Positions 20,216 through 29,934 of a stretch of DNA of 44,319 nt are shown piece after piece; the stretch's first letter is position 1, and the number at the start of each line of letters is the position of its first letter. Location of the stretch: positions 1-44,319 of the forward strand of contig CANREW010000009.1 in NCBI GenBank assembly GCA_947629765.1, read 5' to 3'. This DNA is from an uncultured Clostridia bacterium. GTDB taxonomy: Bacteria; Bacillota; Clostridia; TANB77; CAG-508. Made by a program: the position numbers and the translations under genes. The notes beneath the pieces were generated by a model that ran no database searches, had not been told where the DNA came from, and was given only the letters and a program-made list of their open reading frames with translations.

Positions 20216-21017
20216 TTATGTTTTTCTTGCAACGACAACAAATCTTCCGTCTTTTGTATGATATGCACAGGTAGAAAGTGTTAAAAGAGTATCTCCGATA
20301 CTTAGCACTTTTGCCTGTATCATACAAGGAAGATTTTTTTGCGTTATTGACAAATTCGTTATACTCTTCCTCAGAATCAGCATTTATAAAATAATAATAT
20401 CTAAATACATTTTTTTCTGATGCATAATATACTTTTGATCTAAACGCAGATATAATCTCATACTCTGAATCGTCTATATTGGTTGTAAATCGTACAGTTG
20501 AATGTTCTTCATAATATTTTTTATTAGCATATTTTAGTAGATCTGTAAACATAGTGCCATTTTTCATATGATGACCGTAAAGTAAAAGGTTAGAGCTAGC
20601 AGGGGAAATAGAAGAATCCTTATCTAAAAAAATAGATCCACTTTGAGAGTAGCCTTTTTTATAATTATGATTCATATAAAAATCATTATCTTTTCCTTGC
20701 AGAACAGGATAATTTATATTTGTGCCTTCAATTTCTATCCAAGCAACAATGTCTTTATTTTCTTTTTGAAGTTCTTCAAGTTTAACCATTCTTTCAGTTT
20801 TTACACTAGACTCCTTATCACTCTGAGTGTCAGATTCATCTTGTTCATTTAAATTTTCAGAAAACAAAATATTTTCATTATTAGAGATATTATCTAATAA
20901 CTTACTTTGTTTTTTACTCTGATACATATCATAATAATATTGAATTATATAAAGCTCTGCTAAAAACACAATAAGGCCTAACAAAATATATATTAATTTA
21001 TTAGAAAACTTTTTCAT
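20216..21017 (-). CDS. srtB: Class B sortase, decoded with +1 frameshift at CGG (complement 20295-20297)
   Basis: Frame 0 loses homology after ...SLYDTGKSAKY. Skipping the C of CGG gives YGDTLLTLSTCAYHTKDGRFVVVARKT*, with the sortase TLSTC catalytic Cys and downstream Arg. Length 802 = 3n+1. Confidence 0.88.
20295..20297 (-). other. CGG +1 recoding site 3 (TAT CGG A -> Tyr-Gly)
   Basis: (21017-20297)/3 = 240, so CGG is in frame. +1 GGA starts GDTLLTLSTC. Confidence 0.85.
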
Positions 21018-21029
21018 AATACTTATAAT

Positions 21030-21105
21030 CCTAATCTAAATATTAAATTAAGGGACTTTATATTTATCTTAAATATAAAATCCCATTTCAAATTTGGTAT
21101 AACTC
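21030..21105. repeat. Degenerate, centre-deleted relic of the interspersed repeat (tentative)
   Basis: atctaaa...GGGACTTTATATTTA-TCT-TAAATATAAAATCCC...aaatttgg resembles the copy 1 arms atctaaa...GGGGTTTTATATTTA / TAAATATAAAATCCCC...agatttgg. Confidence 0.5.
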
Positions 21106-21113
21106 TTATAAAA

Positions 21114-22013
21114 TTAGACTTCTTTTTTCTTTAAATAGAATATTACAGTGGATGCAGAAATTAGAGCAAGGATTGCAAATGCAGTATAATCTTCTACACC
21201 TGTTTTTGGAGTAGGATCTTTTTTAGAATCTGTTTTAGGTTCTTCCTTCTTAACTAAATCTGCTAATTGAACTCCATCAACTTCTATATTTTCTGCTGCA
21301 TTACTTGTAAATAGGACTGTTCCATTTTCATCAATGACTACGACTTTATCTCCACTTAATGCAACTTTATACTCAGAATTATCTGTATTTTCTATATCAA
21401 ATTCTTTTAGTTGAGGGTTATTTTGCGCAATATATACAACATTATCTTTTTCTGTTGAAGATAATTTACCATTCATTATTAGTTTTGGAGTAGTTGTAAG
21501 TTCGTCGGCTTTTGCAATTTCTATACCATTGTTATCACCTGTACCATTTTTACCTAAGTGTAAATTTACAACTTCTATTGTACCACCATTAGATAAAACT
21601 CCACCATAAGCACAGTTTTCAACTGTTACACCATTTAATATAACATGTCCTCCGTTATATGCTTGTACACCATATTTTGCACTACCTGTTAAAGTAAGAT
21701 TTTTTAAAGTAAGTTTACCTTCTGCTCCAACTGTAATCAAAGTTCCGTTATTTGAAGTAGTTGACCAGTTGTTAGTATTTCTTGAAACAGTAAAACTTGC
21801 ACCATCAATAGTTAAGTTTTTTCCTACGATTTCAAATGGCTTAGTTAAAGCAACATTGTCAGTTAATTTTATTGTATCACCACTTACTGTTGTATTAGCT
21901 TTTTCAAGAAAATCCTCTGATGTATTTACTTCATAAGTTTCAGCATTGCAAAGAGATGGAACAAAAACTATTACAGCAAATAAAATTATTAAAAATAAAG
22001 TAAGTTTTTTCAT
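21114..22013 (-). CDS. Secreted right-handed beta-helix-like surface protein with TPKTG-type sorting signal
   Basis: Signal peptide; repeated beta-helix-like pattern (LTLKNLTLTGSAKYGVQAYNGGHVILNGVTVENCAYGGVLSNGG); C-term PTPKTGVEDYTAFAILALISASTVIFYLKKKEV. Confidence 0.75.
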   Translation of the reverse strand: MKKLTLFLIILFAVIVFVPSLCNAETYEVNTSEDFLEKANTTVSGDTIKLTDNVALTKPFEIVGKNLTIDGASFTVSRNTNNWSTTSNNGTLITVGAEGKLTLKNLTLTGSAKYGVQAYNGGHVILNGVTVENCAYGGVLSNGGTIEVVNLHLGKNGTGDNNGIEIAKADELTTTPKLIMNGKLSSTEKDNVVYIAQNNPQLKEFDIENTDNSEYKVALSGDKVVVIDENGTVLFTSNAAENIEVDGVQLADLVKKEEPKTDSKKDPTPKTGVEDYTAFAILALISASTVIFYLKKKEV

Positions 22014-22314
22014 TTTTTTTAATTCCTTTCATAATTTATTTTTAAATACTTATAATAAAATTGTAAGTATTTTTTTAATAATACTATTTTGCACATTTAC
22101 ATTTTCTTTATACAAAATAATAATTTTTTTCAAAAAATTCGATAAAATAAGAAAAAAGTAGTCAAAAAATTCAATAACAAATAAGTAATTAAACATTTAT
22201 ACTTTTTTATTAGAAAAACCTGTACAAAAAGAAAAATTAATTATATAATAATATTTGTAAAAATATAAATAAATCTTAAATTAATAACATAAATATTAAA
22301 TAAGGAGGCAATTC

Positions 22315-23787
22315 ATGGAGCTAAAAAGAATTTTACAGGGAATAGATGGCATAAAAGCAAAAGGAAACTTAGATATTGATGTGCCAAATATTACAAATGA
22401 TTCTAGAAGAGTAGAAAATGGAAGTATGTTTATTGCAATCAAGGGATTTGATACAGACGGTCATAAATTCTTAAAAGACGTAATAGAAAAAGGCGCAAAA
22501 GTTGTAATGGTAGAAGATGAATCAAGCATAAAAGATATAATAAAAAAAGAAGACATTACTATACTTGTTGTACCAAATACAAGAAGAGCTCTAGCAATTT
22601 GCAGTGCGAATTTTTATGATAATCCTTCAAAAAAATTTGTATTAGTTGGGGTAACAGGAACAAAGGGAAAAACAACAACAACTTTTATGATAAAACATAT
22701 ATTAGAAGCACAAGGAAAAAAGGTTGGACTAATTGGAACTATTGCAACATACATTAATGGAAAAAGATTAGAAGATTCTGATAGAACTACACCAGAAAGT
22801 ATTGAATTGCAAAAAATGTTTGCAAAAATGGTAGAAGAAGGCGTAGAAGTAGTTGTAATGGAAGTATCTTCTCAAAGTTTAAAATTAGATAGAGTATATG
22901 GATGCGAATTTGATATAGGAGTATTTACAAACTTAGCAGAAGATCACATAAGCCCAAAAGAGCATCCAGATTTTGAAGATTATTTTGAATCAAAATTAAA
23001 ATTATTTGATATGTGCAAAATAGCATATATAAATGTAGATGATTTATATGGTGCTAAAATTGCAAAAATGGACAAATGCGAAATGAAAACTTATGGCATA
23101 GATAATAGCGCAAATTTGATGGCAAAAGATATAACAATAACAAATTCTTATGCAGATTTTAAAGTAAAATTAGGACAGAGAAACGAAAGAGTAAAGGTAG
23201 GAATACCAGGAAGGTTTAGCGTATATAATTCACTAGCTGCAATAAGTGTAGTACAAAAATTAGGTGCAGATCCAGAAACTATAAAAAAAGCATTAGAAGA
23301 AGTTAGAGTACCTGGAAGATCTGAACTAGTACCAAATGATAAAGAACTAAATATTATGATAGATTTTGCACATACACCAGAGAGCCTAGAAAATATCTTA
23401 TCAGCAACAAAGGCTTATACATTAGGAAGAGTTATAAGCGTATTTGGTTGTGGAGGAGATAGAGATAGCTCAAAAAGACCAGTTATGGGAGAAATATCAG
23501 GAAGAGTTGCAAATTATACAATAATTACATCAGATAACCCAAGAACAGAGGATCCAGACGAAATAATCAAACAAATAGAAACTGGAATCAAAAAAACAAA
23601 CGGAAAATATGAATGTGTAACAAATAGGCGTGAAGCAATAAAAAAGGCAATTTCTATGGCAACTAAAAGAGATATAGTTGTTCTTGCTGGAAAAGGACAC
23701 GAGCCATATCAAGAAATAAACCATAAAAAATATCCTTTTGATGAAAGAGTAATCGTAAGAGAAATAATCGAAGAAATGGGGAAATAA
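22315..23787 (+). CDS. murE: UDP-N-acetylmuramoyl-tripeptide synthetase (MurE ligase)
   Basis: VGVTGTKGKTTTTFMI, GTIATYINGK, TTPESIELQ, FGCGGDRDSSKRPVMG, TSDNPRTEDP motifs. Confidence 0.95.
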   Translation: MELKRILQGIDGIKAKGNLDIDVPNITNDSRRVENGSMFIAIKGFDTDGHKFLKDVIEKGAKVVMVEDESSIKDIIKKEDITILVVPNTRRALAICSANFYDNPSKKFVLVGVTGTKGKTTTTFMIKHILEAQGKKVGLIGTIATYINGKRLEDSDRTTPESIELQKMFAKMVEEGVEVVVMEVSSQSLKLDRVYGCEFDIGVFTNLAEDHISPKEHPDFEDYFESKLKLFDMCKIAYINVDDLYGAKIAKMDKCEMKTYGIDNSANLMAKDITITNSYADFKVKLGQRNERVKVGIPGRFSVYNSLAAISVVQKLGADPETIKKALEEVRVPGRSELVPNDKELNIMIDFAHTPESLENILSATKAYTLGRVISVFGCGGDRDSSKRPVMGEISGRVANYTIITSDNPRTEDPDEIIKQIETGIKKTNGKYECVTNRREAIKKAISMATKRDIVVLAGKGHEPYQEINHKKYPFDERVIVREIIEEMGK

Positions 23788-23790
23788 TGT

Positions 23791-24742
23791 ATGGATTCGC
23801 AGATTAAAGTCGTACTATTAAGTTTCATAATTTCAATCGTAACAGCATTAATTATATTACCATTACTAAAAAAACTTAGAGTTGGCCAGATAGAAAGAGA
23901 ATACGGACCAAGGTCACATCTAATAAAAGAAGGCACACCAACAATGGGAGGTATAATAATTGCTATTACATTATTAATCATGTCTTTGATTTTGTATTCT
24001 TCTTATGAAAGAATATTACCTTTATCATTGATAATGATTGGCTTTGGAATGGTAGGATTTGTAGACGATTTTAAAAAATTAATTCTTAAAGATACAGAAG
24101 GACTTAAACCTGCATATAAAATATTGCGGTTTACTTATTATATCAGTAATCTGTGCATTATATTTGATAAATATAGGAATAGGTACAGAAACTTTAATCC
24201 CTATACTAAAAGTATTTATAAAAATACCAATAGCAATATATTTGCCATTTATGATATTTGTAATGCTTGCATCAACAAATGCAGTTAATCTTACAGATGG
24301 AATAGATGGTTTAGGCGCAAGTATCTCTATGATAATAATTGCTTGCCTTTCAGTAATCGCAATTAAATATGGAGTTTATGAAATTGCAACATTAGGCTTT
24401 GCACTATGTGGTGCTTGTCTTGGATTTTTATTATTCAATTTGCACCCAGCAAAGATATTTATGGGAGATACTGGGTCACTCCTTCTTGGAGGAGCAATAG
24501 TTACAATGGCACTTTATTTAAGAATGCCATTGATACTTCTAGTTGTAGCAATTATCCCAATATTAGAAACTATATCAGTAATTTTACAAGTAATTTATTT
24601 TAAGAAAACAGGAAATAGAATTTTCAAAATGACTCCAATACATCACCATTTTGAATTATCAGGTTGGAAGGAAGGAAAAATTGTTTCAGTCTTTAGTGTA
24701 ATTACTCTTGTATTTTGTATAATTGCTATATTTATAGTTTAG
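23791..24742 (+). CDS. mraY: Phospho-N-acetylmuramoyl-pentapeptide transferase, decoded with +1 frameshift at CGG 24127-24129
   Basis: Frame 0 has GTPTMGG, GFVDDFKK then ...KPAYKIL-CGG. The +1 frame continues GLLIISVICALYLINIGIGTETLIPI...NAVNLTDGIDGLG...FMGDTGSLLLGG...TPIHHHFELSGWKE. Length 952 = 3n+1. Confidence 0.92.
24127..24129 (+). other. CGG +1 recoding site 4 (TTG CGG T -> Leu-Gly)
   Basis: (24127-23791)/3 = 112, in frame. +1 GGT restores MraY. Confidence 0.88.
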
Positions 24743-24766
24743 ATATAAAGCAGACTTTAAATTAAG

Positions 24767-24955
24767 GTTACTATTCACAGCCATTAAAATCTAAAGTAGC
24801 CAAACGCAGGAGTTTTATATTTTTTTGAAAGAAAATGTTCGAACGGCCTGCTGCTTACGGATTACTCCTTGACCTTTCGAAATTTTCTTGAAAACAAAAT
24901 ATAAAAGCTCCGACGAGATTTGGCGGACTGTGTTCTATAAGCTGTGAATTGTAAC
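24767..24955. repeat. Structured interspersed repeat, copy 3
   Basis: 189 bp, nearly identical to copy 2; lies between mraY and ftsW. Confidence 0.92.
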
Positions 24956-24972
24956 AAATTAAGAAGAAGGGA

Positions 24973-26124
24973 ATGAAAATAAAATTGGCTAGACCAGCAA
25001 ACCTTAAAGGTAAACAGATAGATTTTATATTGGTTGCAACAGTCCTTATAATGCTATCATTAGGTATTGTAATGGTACTTTCAGCTAGTTCTCCATCGTC
25101 ACTTGCAGAAAGTGGGGATGCTTATTCTTATGTAAAAACGCAAGGTGTAAGTGCTATTATTGGATTAATTTTAATGTTAATTATATCTAAGATAGATTAT
25201 AAAAAATATAAAAAATTTTATAAGATAGCATATTTTGGAACGCTTATAATACTTTTAGGAGTTTTAGTTCCAGGCTTAAGATATGAAAGCAATGGTGCAG
25301 CAAGATGGATAAACTTAAAATTTACAACATTTCAACCATCTGAGGTAGCAAAGGTTGCACTTGTAATATTTTATGCAGCATATTTATCAAACAATAGAGA
25401 AAAATTAGGTGAGTTTTGGGAAGGCTTTATAAAACCTCTATTATTCTTACTTCCAGTACTTGCAATACTTATATTTATACAATCACATTTGAGTGCATCT
25501 GTTTTGATTGCATTAATTGTAGTAGTTATGATGATAATTGCAGGAAGTAAGCTAAAATACTTTTTAATATTTGGTACAGCAGGAGCAGTCGGAGGAGGAG
25601 GACTTTTATACATACTAGCAAAATATTTTGAAATAGGAAAATATAGATTAGAAAGATTGGCCTCATTTCTTAATCCTTGGCAAGATCCAACTGGAACAGG
25701 ATGGCAGATTATACAAAGCCTTTATGCAATAGGATCAGGTGGACTATTTGGGGTAGGACTTGGGAATAGTACACAAAAATATCTATATCTTCCAGAGCCA
25801 CAAAATGATTTCATATTCGCAGTAATTGCTGAAGAATTAGGATTTGTAGGTTGCTTGATTATAATTATTTTATTTGCTATTTTTATTTGGAGAGGAGCAT
25901 TAATTGCAATGAAAGCACCAGATATGTTTGGTACTTTGCTTGCAGCTGGCATAACTGCTATGATAGGACTTCAAGCTATGATAAACATTGCAGTTGTTAC
26001 ATCTTCTATGCCAAATACAGGTATGCAACTTCCATTCTTTAGCTATGGAGGAACATCACTTTTAATTCTTCTTTGCTCTGTCGGAATACTGCTTAATATT
26101 TCAAGACAGTCAAAGAAAATATAG
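24973..26124 (+). CDS. ftsW: SEDS peptidoglycan polymerase (FtsW/SpoVE)
   Basis: RWINLKFTTFQPSEVAK, PEPQNDFIFAVIAEELG, MNTGMQLPFFSYGGTSLL-like motifs. Confidence 0.93.
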   Translation: MKIKLARPANLKGKQIDFILVATVLIMLSLGIVMVLSASSPSSLAESGDAYSYVKTQGVSAIIGLILMLIISKIDYKKYKKFYKIAYFGTLIILLGVLVPGLRYESNGAARWINLKFTTFQPSEVAKVALVIFYAAYLSNNREKLGEFWEGFIKPLLFLLPVLAILIFIQSHLSASVLIALIVVVMMIIAGSKLKYFLIFGTAGAVGGGGLLYILAKYFEIGKYRLERLASFLNPWQDPTGTGWQIIQSLYAIGSGGLFGVGLGNSTQKYLYLPEPQNDFIFAVIAEELGFVGCLIIIILFAIFIWRGALIAMKAPDMFGTLLAAGITAMIGLQAMINIAVVTSSMPNTGMQLPFFSYGGTSLLILLCSVGILLNISRQSKKI

Positions 26125-26137
26125 AAGGAGGGAAAAA

Positions 26138-27259
26138 ATGCGAGCAATAATTGCTTGTGCAGGAACTGCAGGACATATAAACCCAGGACTTGCAATAGCT
26201 AATATAATAAAAGAAAATGACGAAAACGCAAATATATTATTTATAGGAACTGAAAGAGGTTTAGAGCAAGATCTAGTTCCAAGAGCGGGATATAAACTAA
26301 GAACAATAGAAGCATATGGATTAAGCAAAAAAATCAGTTTTGAAAATTTAAAAAATATATTCAAAACTTTATTAGGTTTTTCACAAGCTAAAAAAATCAT
26401 AAAAAGCTTTGAGCCTGATGTTGTAATTGGCACAGGTGGATACATATGCGGAGCAGTAATTTATGCTGCACATAAATTAAAAGTTCCAACTATGCTTCAT
26501 GAAAGTAATGCATTTCCAGGTAAAGCTGTAACAATGCTTGCTAAAAAAACTGATACAATAATGGTAAGTTTTTCTGATGCAATGAATAGAATTCCTAAAG
26601 CTAATAGAGTTGTTTTAACAGGGACACCAACAAGAAATATAAGAAAAAATTTAAGTGTAAATGATAAAATACGAGAGATAGAAAAATATGGACTTAATCC
26701 TGCAAAACCAACTGTACTTATATTTGGAGGAAGTCAAGGAGCAAAAAAATTAAATGACACAGTAGTTGATCTTGTAGATAAAAAACTAAATAAAAAATAT
26801 CAGATACTTTTAGTTGCAGGAAAAAAACTCTATGAAGAAGTAATAAAAGAAATGCAGAAAAGAAATCTATACTTAGATAAACTAAATAGCATTAAAGTTG
26901 AGCCATATATATATGAGATGGCAGAAACAATGAATGCTGCAGATATTATGGTTTGCAGAAGCGGAGCTACAACAATTACAGAGCTTACTAAACTTGGAAA
27001 ACCCTCAATACTTGTGCCACTTCCAAATGTCTCAAATAATCATCAACAATATAATGCAGAAGTTTTAGAAAAAATAGGTGCTGCAAGAATTATAAAAAAT
27101 GATGACTTAACAGCAGAAATTTTAAATGAATACATTGAAGGCGTGCTTGATGGAAACAATACAAAAATAATGGGACAAATGGCAAAATCACTTTTCATAC
27201 CAAATGTAGAAAATAAAATATATGAGGAAATAGAAACATTAGTAAATAAGGGAAATTAA
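26138..27259 (+). CDS. murG: UDP-GlcNAc--lipid I GlcNAc transferase
   Basis: GTAGHINPGLAIA, GTERGLEQDLVP, GTGGYICGAV, GGSQGAKKLN motifs. Confidence 0.95.
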   Translation: MRAIIACAGTAGHINPGLAIANIIKENDENANILFIGTERGLEQDLVPRAGYKLRTIEAYGLSKKISFENLKNIFKTLLGFSQAKKIIKSFEPDVVIGTGGYICGAVIYAAHKLKVPTMLHESNAFPGKAVTMLAKKTDTIMVSFSDAMNRIPKANRVVLTGTPTRNIRKNLSVNDKIREIEKYGLNPAKPTVLIFGGSQGAKKLNDTVVDLVDKKLNKKYQILLVAGKKLYEEVIKEMQKRNLYLDKLNSIKVEPYIYEMAETMNAADIMVCRSGATTITELTKLGKPSILVPLPNVSNNHQQYNAEVLEKIGAARIIKNDDLTAEILNEYIEGVLDGNNTKIMGQMAKSLFIPNVENKIYEEIETLVNKGN

Positions 27260-29881
27260 ATGAGCAAGCAAGATAAAAAGAAAAAATTAACAAGCCAATT
27301 AAATAAAGAAGACCTAAAAAAAATATTTTTATATATAGCTGCATTTACTATTCCGGCAGGAATAATTTTGGCTATATTTATTTATCTTAAAGTTTTTCCT
27401 TTTGGAGAGAACTGTTATTTACCAGTAGATGCAACTGGGCAATATGTTAGCTACTTAAATTATTTTAGAAATATATTTTCTGAAGGAAGCAGTATATTTT
27501 ATTCTTTAAGTAAATCATTAGGTGGAGATATGTATGGGCTATTTGCATATTATTTAAATAGTCCCTATAATTTCGTAACTCTTTTATTTGAAAAATCAAT
27601 TGCACCATTTGCATTTATGCTAATAATAGTATTAAAGACAGGTTCATGTGGACTAACTTTTCTTTATTATTTAAATAGAAGGAAAAAAGCAAATTTTTCT
27701 AATCTAATTTTTTCTACAATGTATGCAATGTGTGCATATATTATAATGTATGGATTTAATATAATGTGGCTTGATGCAGTTATATTATTGCCAATAGTAA
27801 TGGCTGGAATAGATGATATTGTAAAACATAAGAAATTTGTGCTCTATTCAGTTTCGCTTACCCTTACTTTAATTATTAATTATTATATAGGATTTATGGT
27901 ATGCATATTTTCAGCTATATATTTTGCATACAAAATGCTACTAAGAAGAGTAAAACCTATTAAAAAATTTTTCAAAAAAATTGGAATCTTTGTATTATGC
28001 TCAATAATTGCAGCATTGATTGCAGGGGTAGTATTAATTCCAGTATTTTTTGATATTCAAGAAGGACGAGCAGACTTTACATTAGAAAGTTTTACTTTAG
28101 ATAAAAATTTTGAAATACCAGAGCTTATATGTAAATTTTTCACAAATTCTTTTGACCTTGAAGCAGTTAAAAATGATGCTGCACCACCAGTATTTTGTGG
28201 AGTGCTTGCAAATGTGCTCGTTATGCTATATTTTTTAAATAACAAAATAAGTATAAAAGAAAAAATATTATCACTTTTTGTTATTGCAATATTTGTACTA
28301 AGTTTTTACTTGAATGGTGCAAATCTAGTTTGGACAATGGGAAATTCACCTGCATGGTACAAGTATAGATATGCATTTACATTTTCATTTATGTATATAT
28401 TATTTGCAAAAAGAGAATTTGAAAATTTAAAAAAAGGGACAAGAATATGGCATATAATAATAATGATACTTATTTATCAAGCAATATCTATATTTATTTC
28501 AAACTGCAATTATGAATTTTTAGACAAAAATTCAATAAAAATAGATATAATATTAGTATTAGCATTCTCATTGCTACTAATACTATATAAAAAAAGAATC
28601 AAGAGGGAAAGAAAGCTAAATAAATATTATTTGCCAGTTATAACTTTAATTATATATTTACTAAACACAGGAAATCTAACTAATAATGCAATAACTACAA
28701 TGAAGATACTTAGAGAAGAAACAAGTGGAATAAAACAAGAACAATATGGATTTCAATGTCAAGGATATGAAAAAGTTATAAATAATTTGAAAAAATATGA
28801 TAATGATATATATAGAGTAGAAAAAGAACTTAGTTTAAATATGAATGATCCTCTATCTTTTGGATACAATGGAGTCACTTTTTCTGCATCAACATATTCA
28901 GAAGAATTATATACTTTTTTAAATAGACTAGGATTAGAACAACATTATGTAGTTGCAGACTATTCAGAAAATACAAATAAAGCAGTAGATATGCTATTAG
29001 GTATAAAATATATTATATCTTTTAACAAAGAAGGAATAAAAAAAGAATATAATAAGGAATATGAAGAAGAAAAAGGATTATCAATATATAAGAATCCTTA
29101 TGCTTTGACACTTGGTTATTTTGTAGATGATGAAATATTAAATATTAATATGGATAAATCAGATACATTTAATTTGCAAAATACAATATTAAGAAGTATG
29201 ACAGGATTTGATAAGGATGTATATATAAAGAACAATGGAGAAATTACAAAAAAAACTTATAATCTAGACGAACATAAAAAAGTAGATAAGGAAAAAGATG
29301 CAAAAATCGTGTATGAGTTTGAAGTAGAAAATGAGAATGATTTGTATTTATACTTTTTAAAAAATAATGCAGGAACAGCAGAAATATATGTTAATGGAGA
29401 AAGACAAATAGATTTAGAAACAGACCAAAATGAAATGCTAAATATAGGTAAAAGAAAGCTAGGAGAAAAAATTACAGTTGAAATCAAAGCAAAAGAAGAT
29501 GAATTAAAGGAAAATAAATTATATGTATATTATGAAGATGAAGAAATATTGTCAGTGCATTATAACATTTTAAAAACTGGACAAATTGAATTGAAAAAAA
29601 TAAATAACACACACTATGAGTGCAGAATAAATTCAAATAACAACAAAAAATATTTATTACTTACAATTCCTTATAGTGACTATTGGAAAATTACAGTAGA
29701 CGGAAAGCCTGTAAATACTCAAAAAGCACTAGATGCATTAACTTTAATAGAGATAAATAACGACGCTAAGAGCGTACGATTAACATACACTAATAGCAAA
29801 ATTGTATATGGAGCAATTATGTCTCTAGTTGGTATAATAGGTTTTGGAATCATGATTTTTATAAATAAAAAAATCATTTGA
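27260..29881 (+). CDS. YfhO family polytopic membrane protein
   Basis: 873 aa; LPVDATGQYVSYLNYFRNIF..., NIMWLDAVILLPIVMAGID, C-terminal YSDYWKITVDGKPV segment. Confidence 0.8.
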   Translation: MSKQDKKKKLTSQLNKEDLKKIFLYIAAFTIPAGIILAIFIYLKVFPFGENCYLPVDATGQYVSYLNYFRNIFSEGSSIFYSLSKSLGGDMYGLFAYYLNSPYNFVTLLFEKSIAPFAFMLIIVLKTGSCGLTFLYYLNRRKKANFSNLIFSTMYAMCAYIIMYGFNIMWLDAVILLPIVMAGIDDIVKHKKFVLYSVSLTLTLIINYYIGFMVCIFSAIYFAYKMLLRRVKPIKKFFKKIGIFVLCSIIAALIAGVVLIPVFFDIQEGRADFTLESFTLDKNFEIPELICKFFTNSFDLEAVKNDAAPPVFCGVLANVLVMLYFLNNKISIKEKILSLFVIAIFVLSFYLNGANLVWTMGNSPAWYKYRYAFTFSFMYILFAKREFENLKKGTRIWHIIIMILIYQAISIFISNCNYEFLDKNSIKIDIILVLAFSLLLILYKKRIKRERKLNKYYLPVITLIIYLLNTGNLTNNAITTMKILREETSGIKQEQYGFQCQGYEKVINNLKKYDNDIYRVEKELSLNMNDPLSFGYNGVTFSASTYSEELYTFLNRLGLEQHYVVADYSENTNKAVDMLLGIKYIISFNKEGIKKEYNKEYEEEKGLSIYKNPYALTLGYFVDDEILNINMDKSDTFNLQNTILRSMTGFDKDVYIKNNGEITKKTYNLDEHKKVDKEKDAKIVYEFEVENENDLYLYFLKNNAGTAEIYVNGERQIDLETDQNEMLNIGKRKLGEKITVEIKAKEDELKENKLYVYYEDEEILSVHYNILKTGQIELKKINNTHYECRINSNNNKKYLLLTIPYSDYWKITVDGKPVNTQKALDALTLIEINNDAKSVRLTYTNSKIVYGAIMSLVGIIGFGIMIFINKKII

Positions 29882-29934
29882 CTTATTAAGATAAATAATG
29901 TACAATAGCAAAAAAGAAGTGGAGGTATTTTTGA

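Noticed and set aside
24164-24742. Independent gene starting at ATG 24164
   Set aside because: It is the C-terminal part of mraY in the +1 frame, not a separate gene.
3631-24955. CRISPR array or tRNA genes in the repeated intergenic segments
   Set aside because: Only three dispersed copies with no spacer periodicity; no cloverleaf fold could be recognised. No tRNA or rRNA gene was seen elsewhere in the window.
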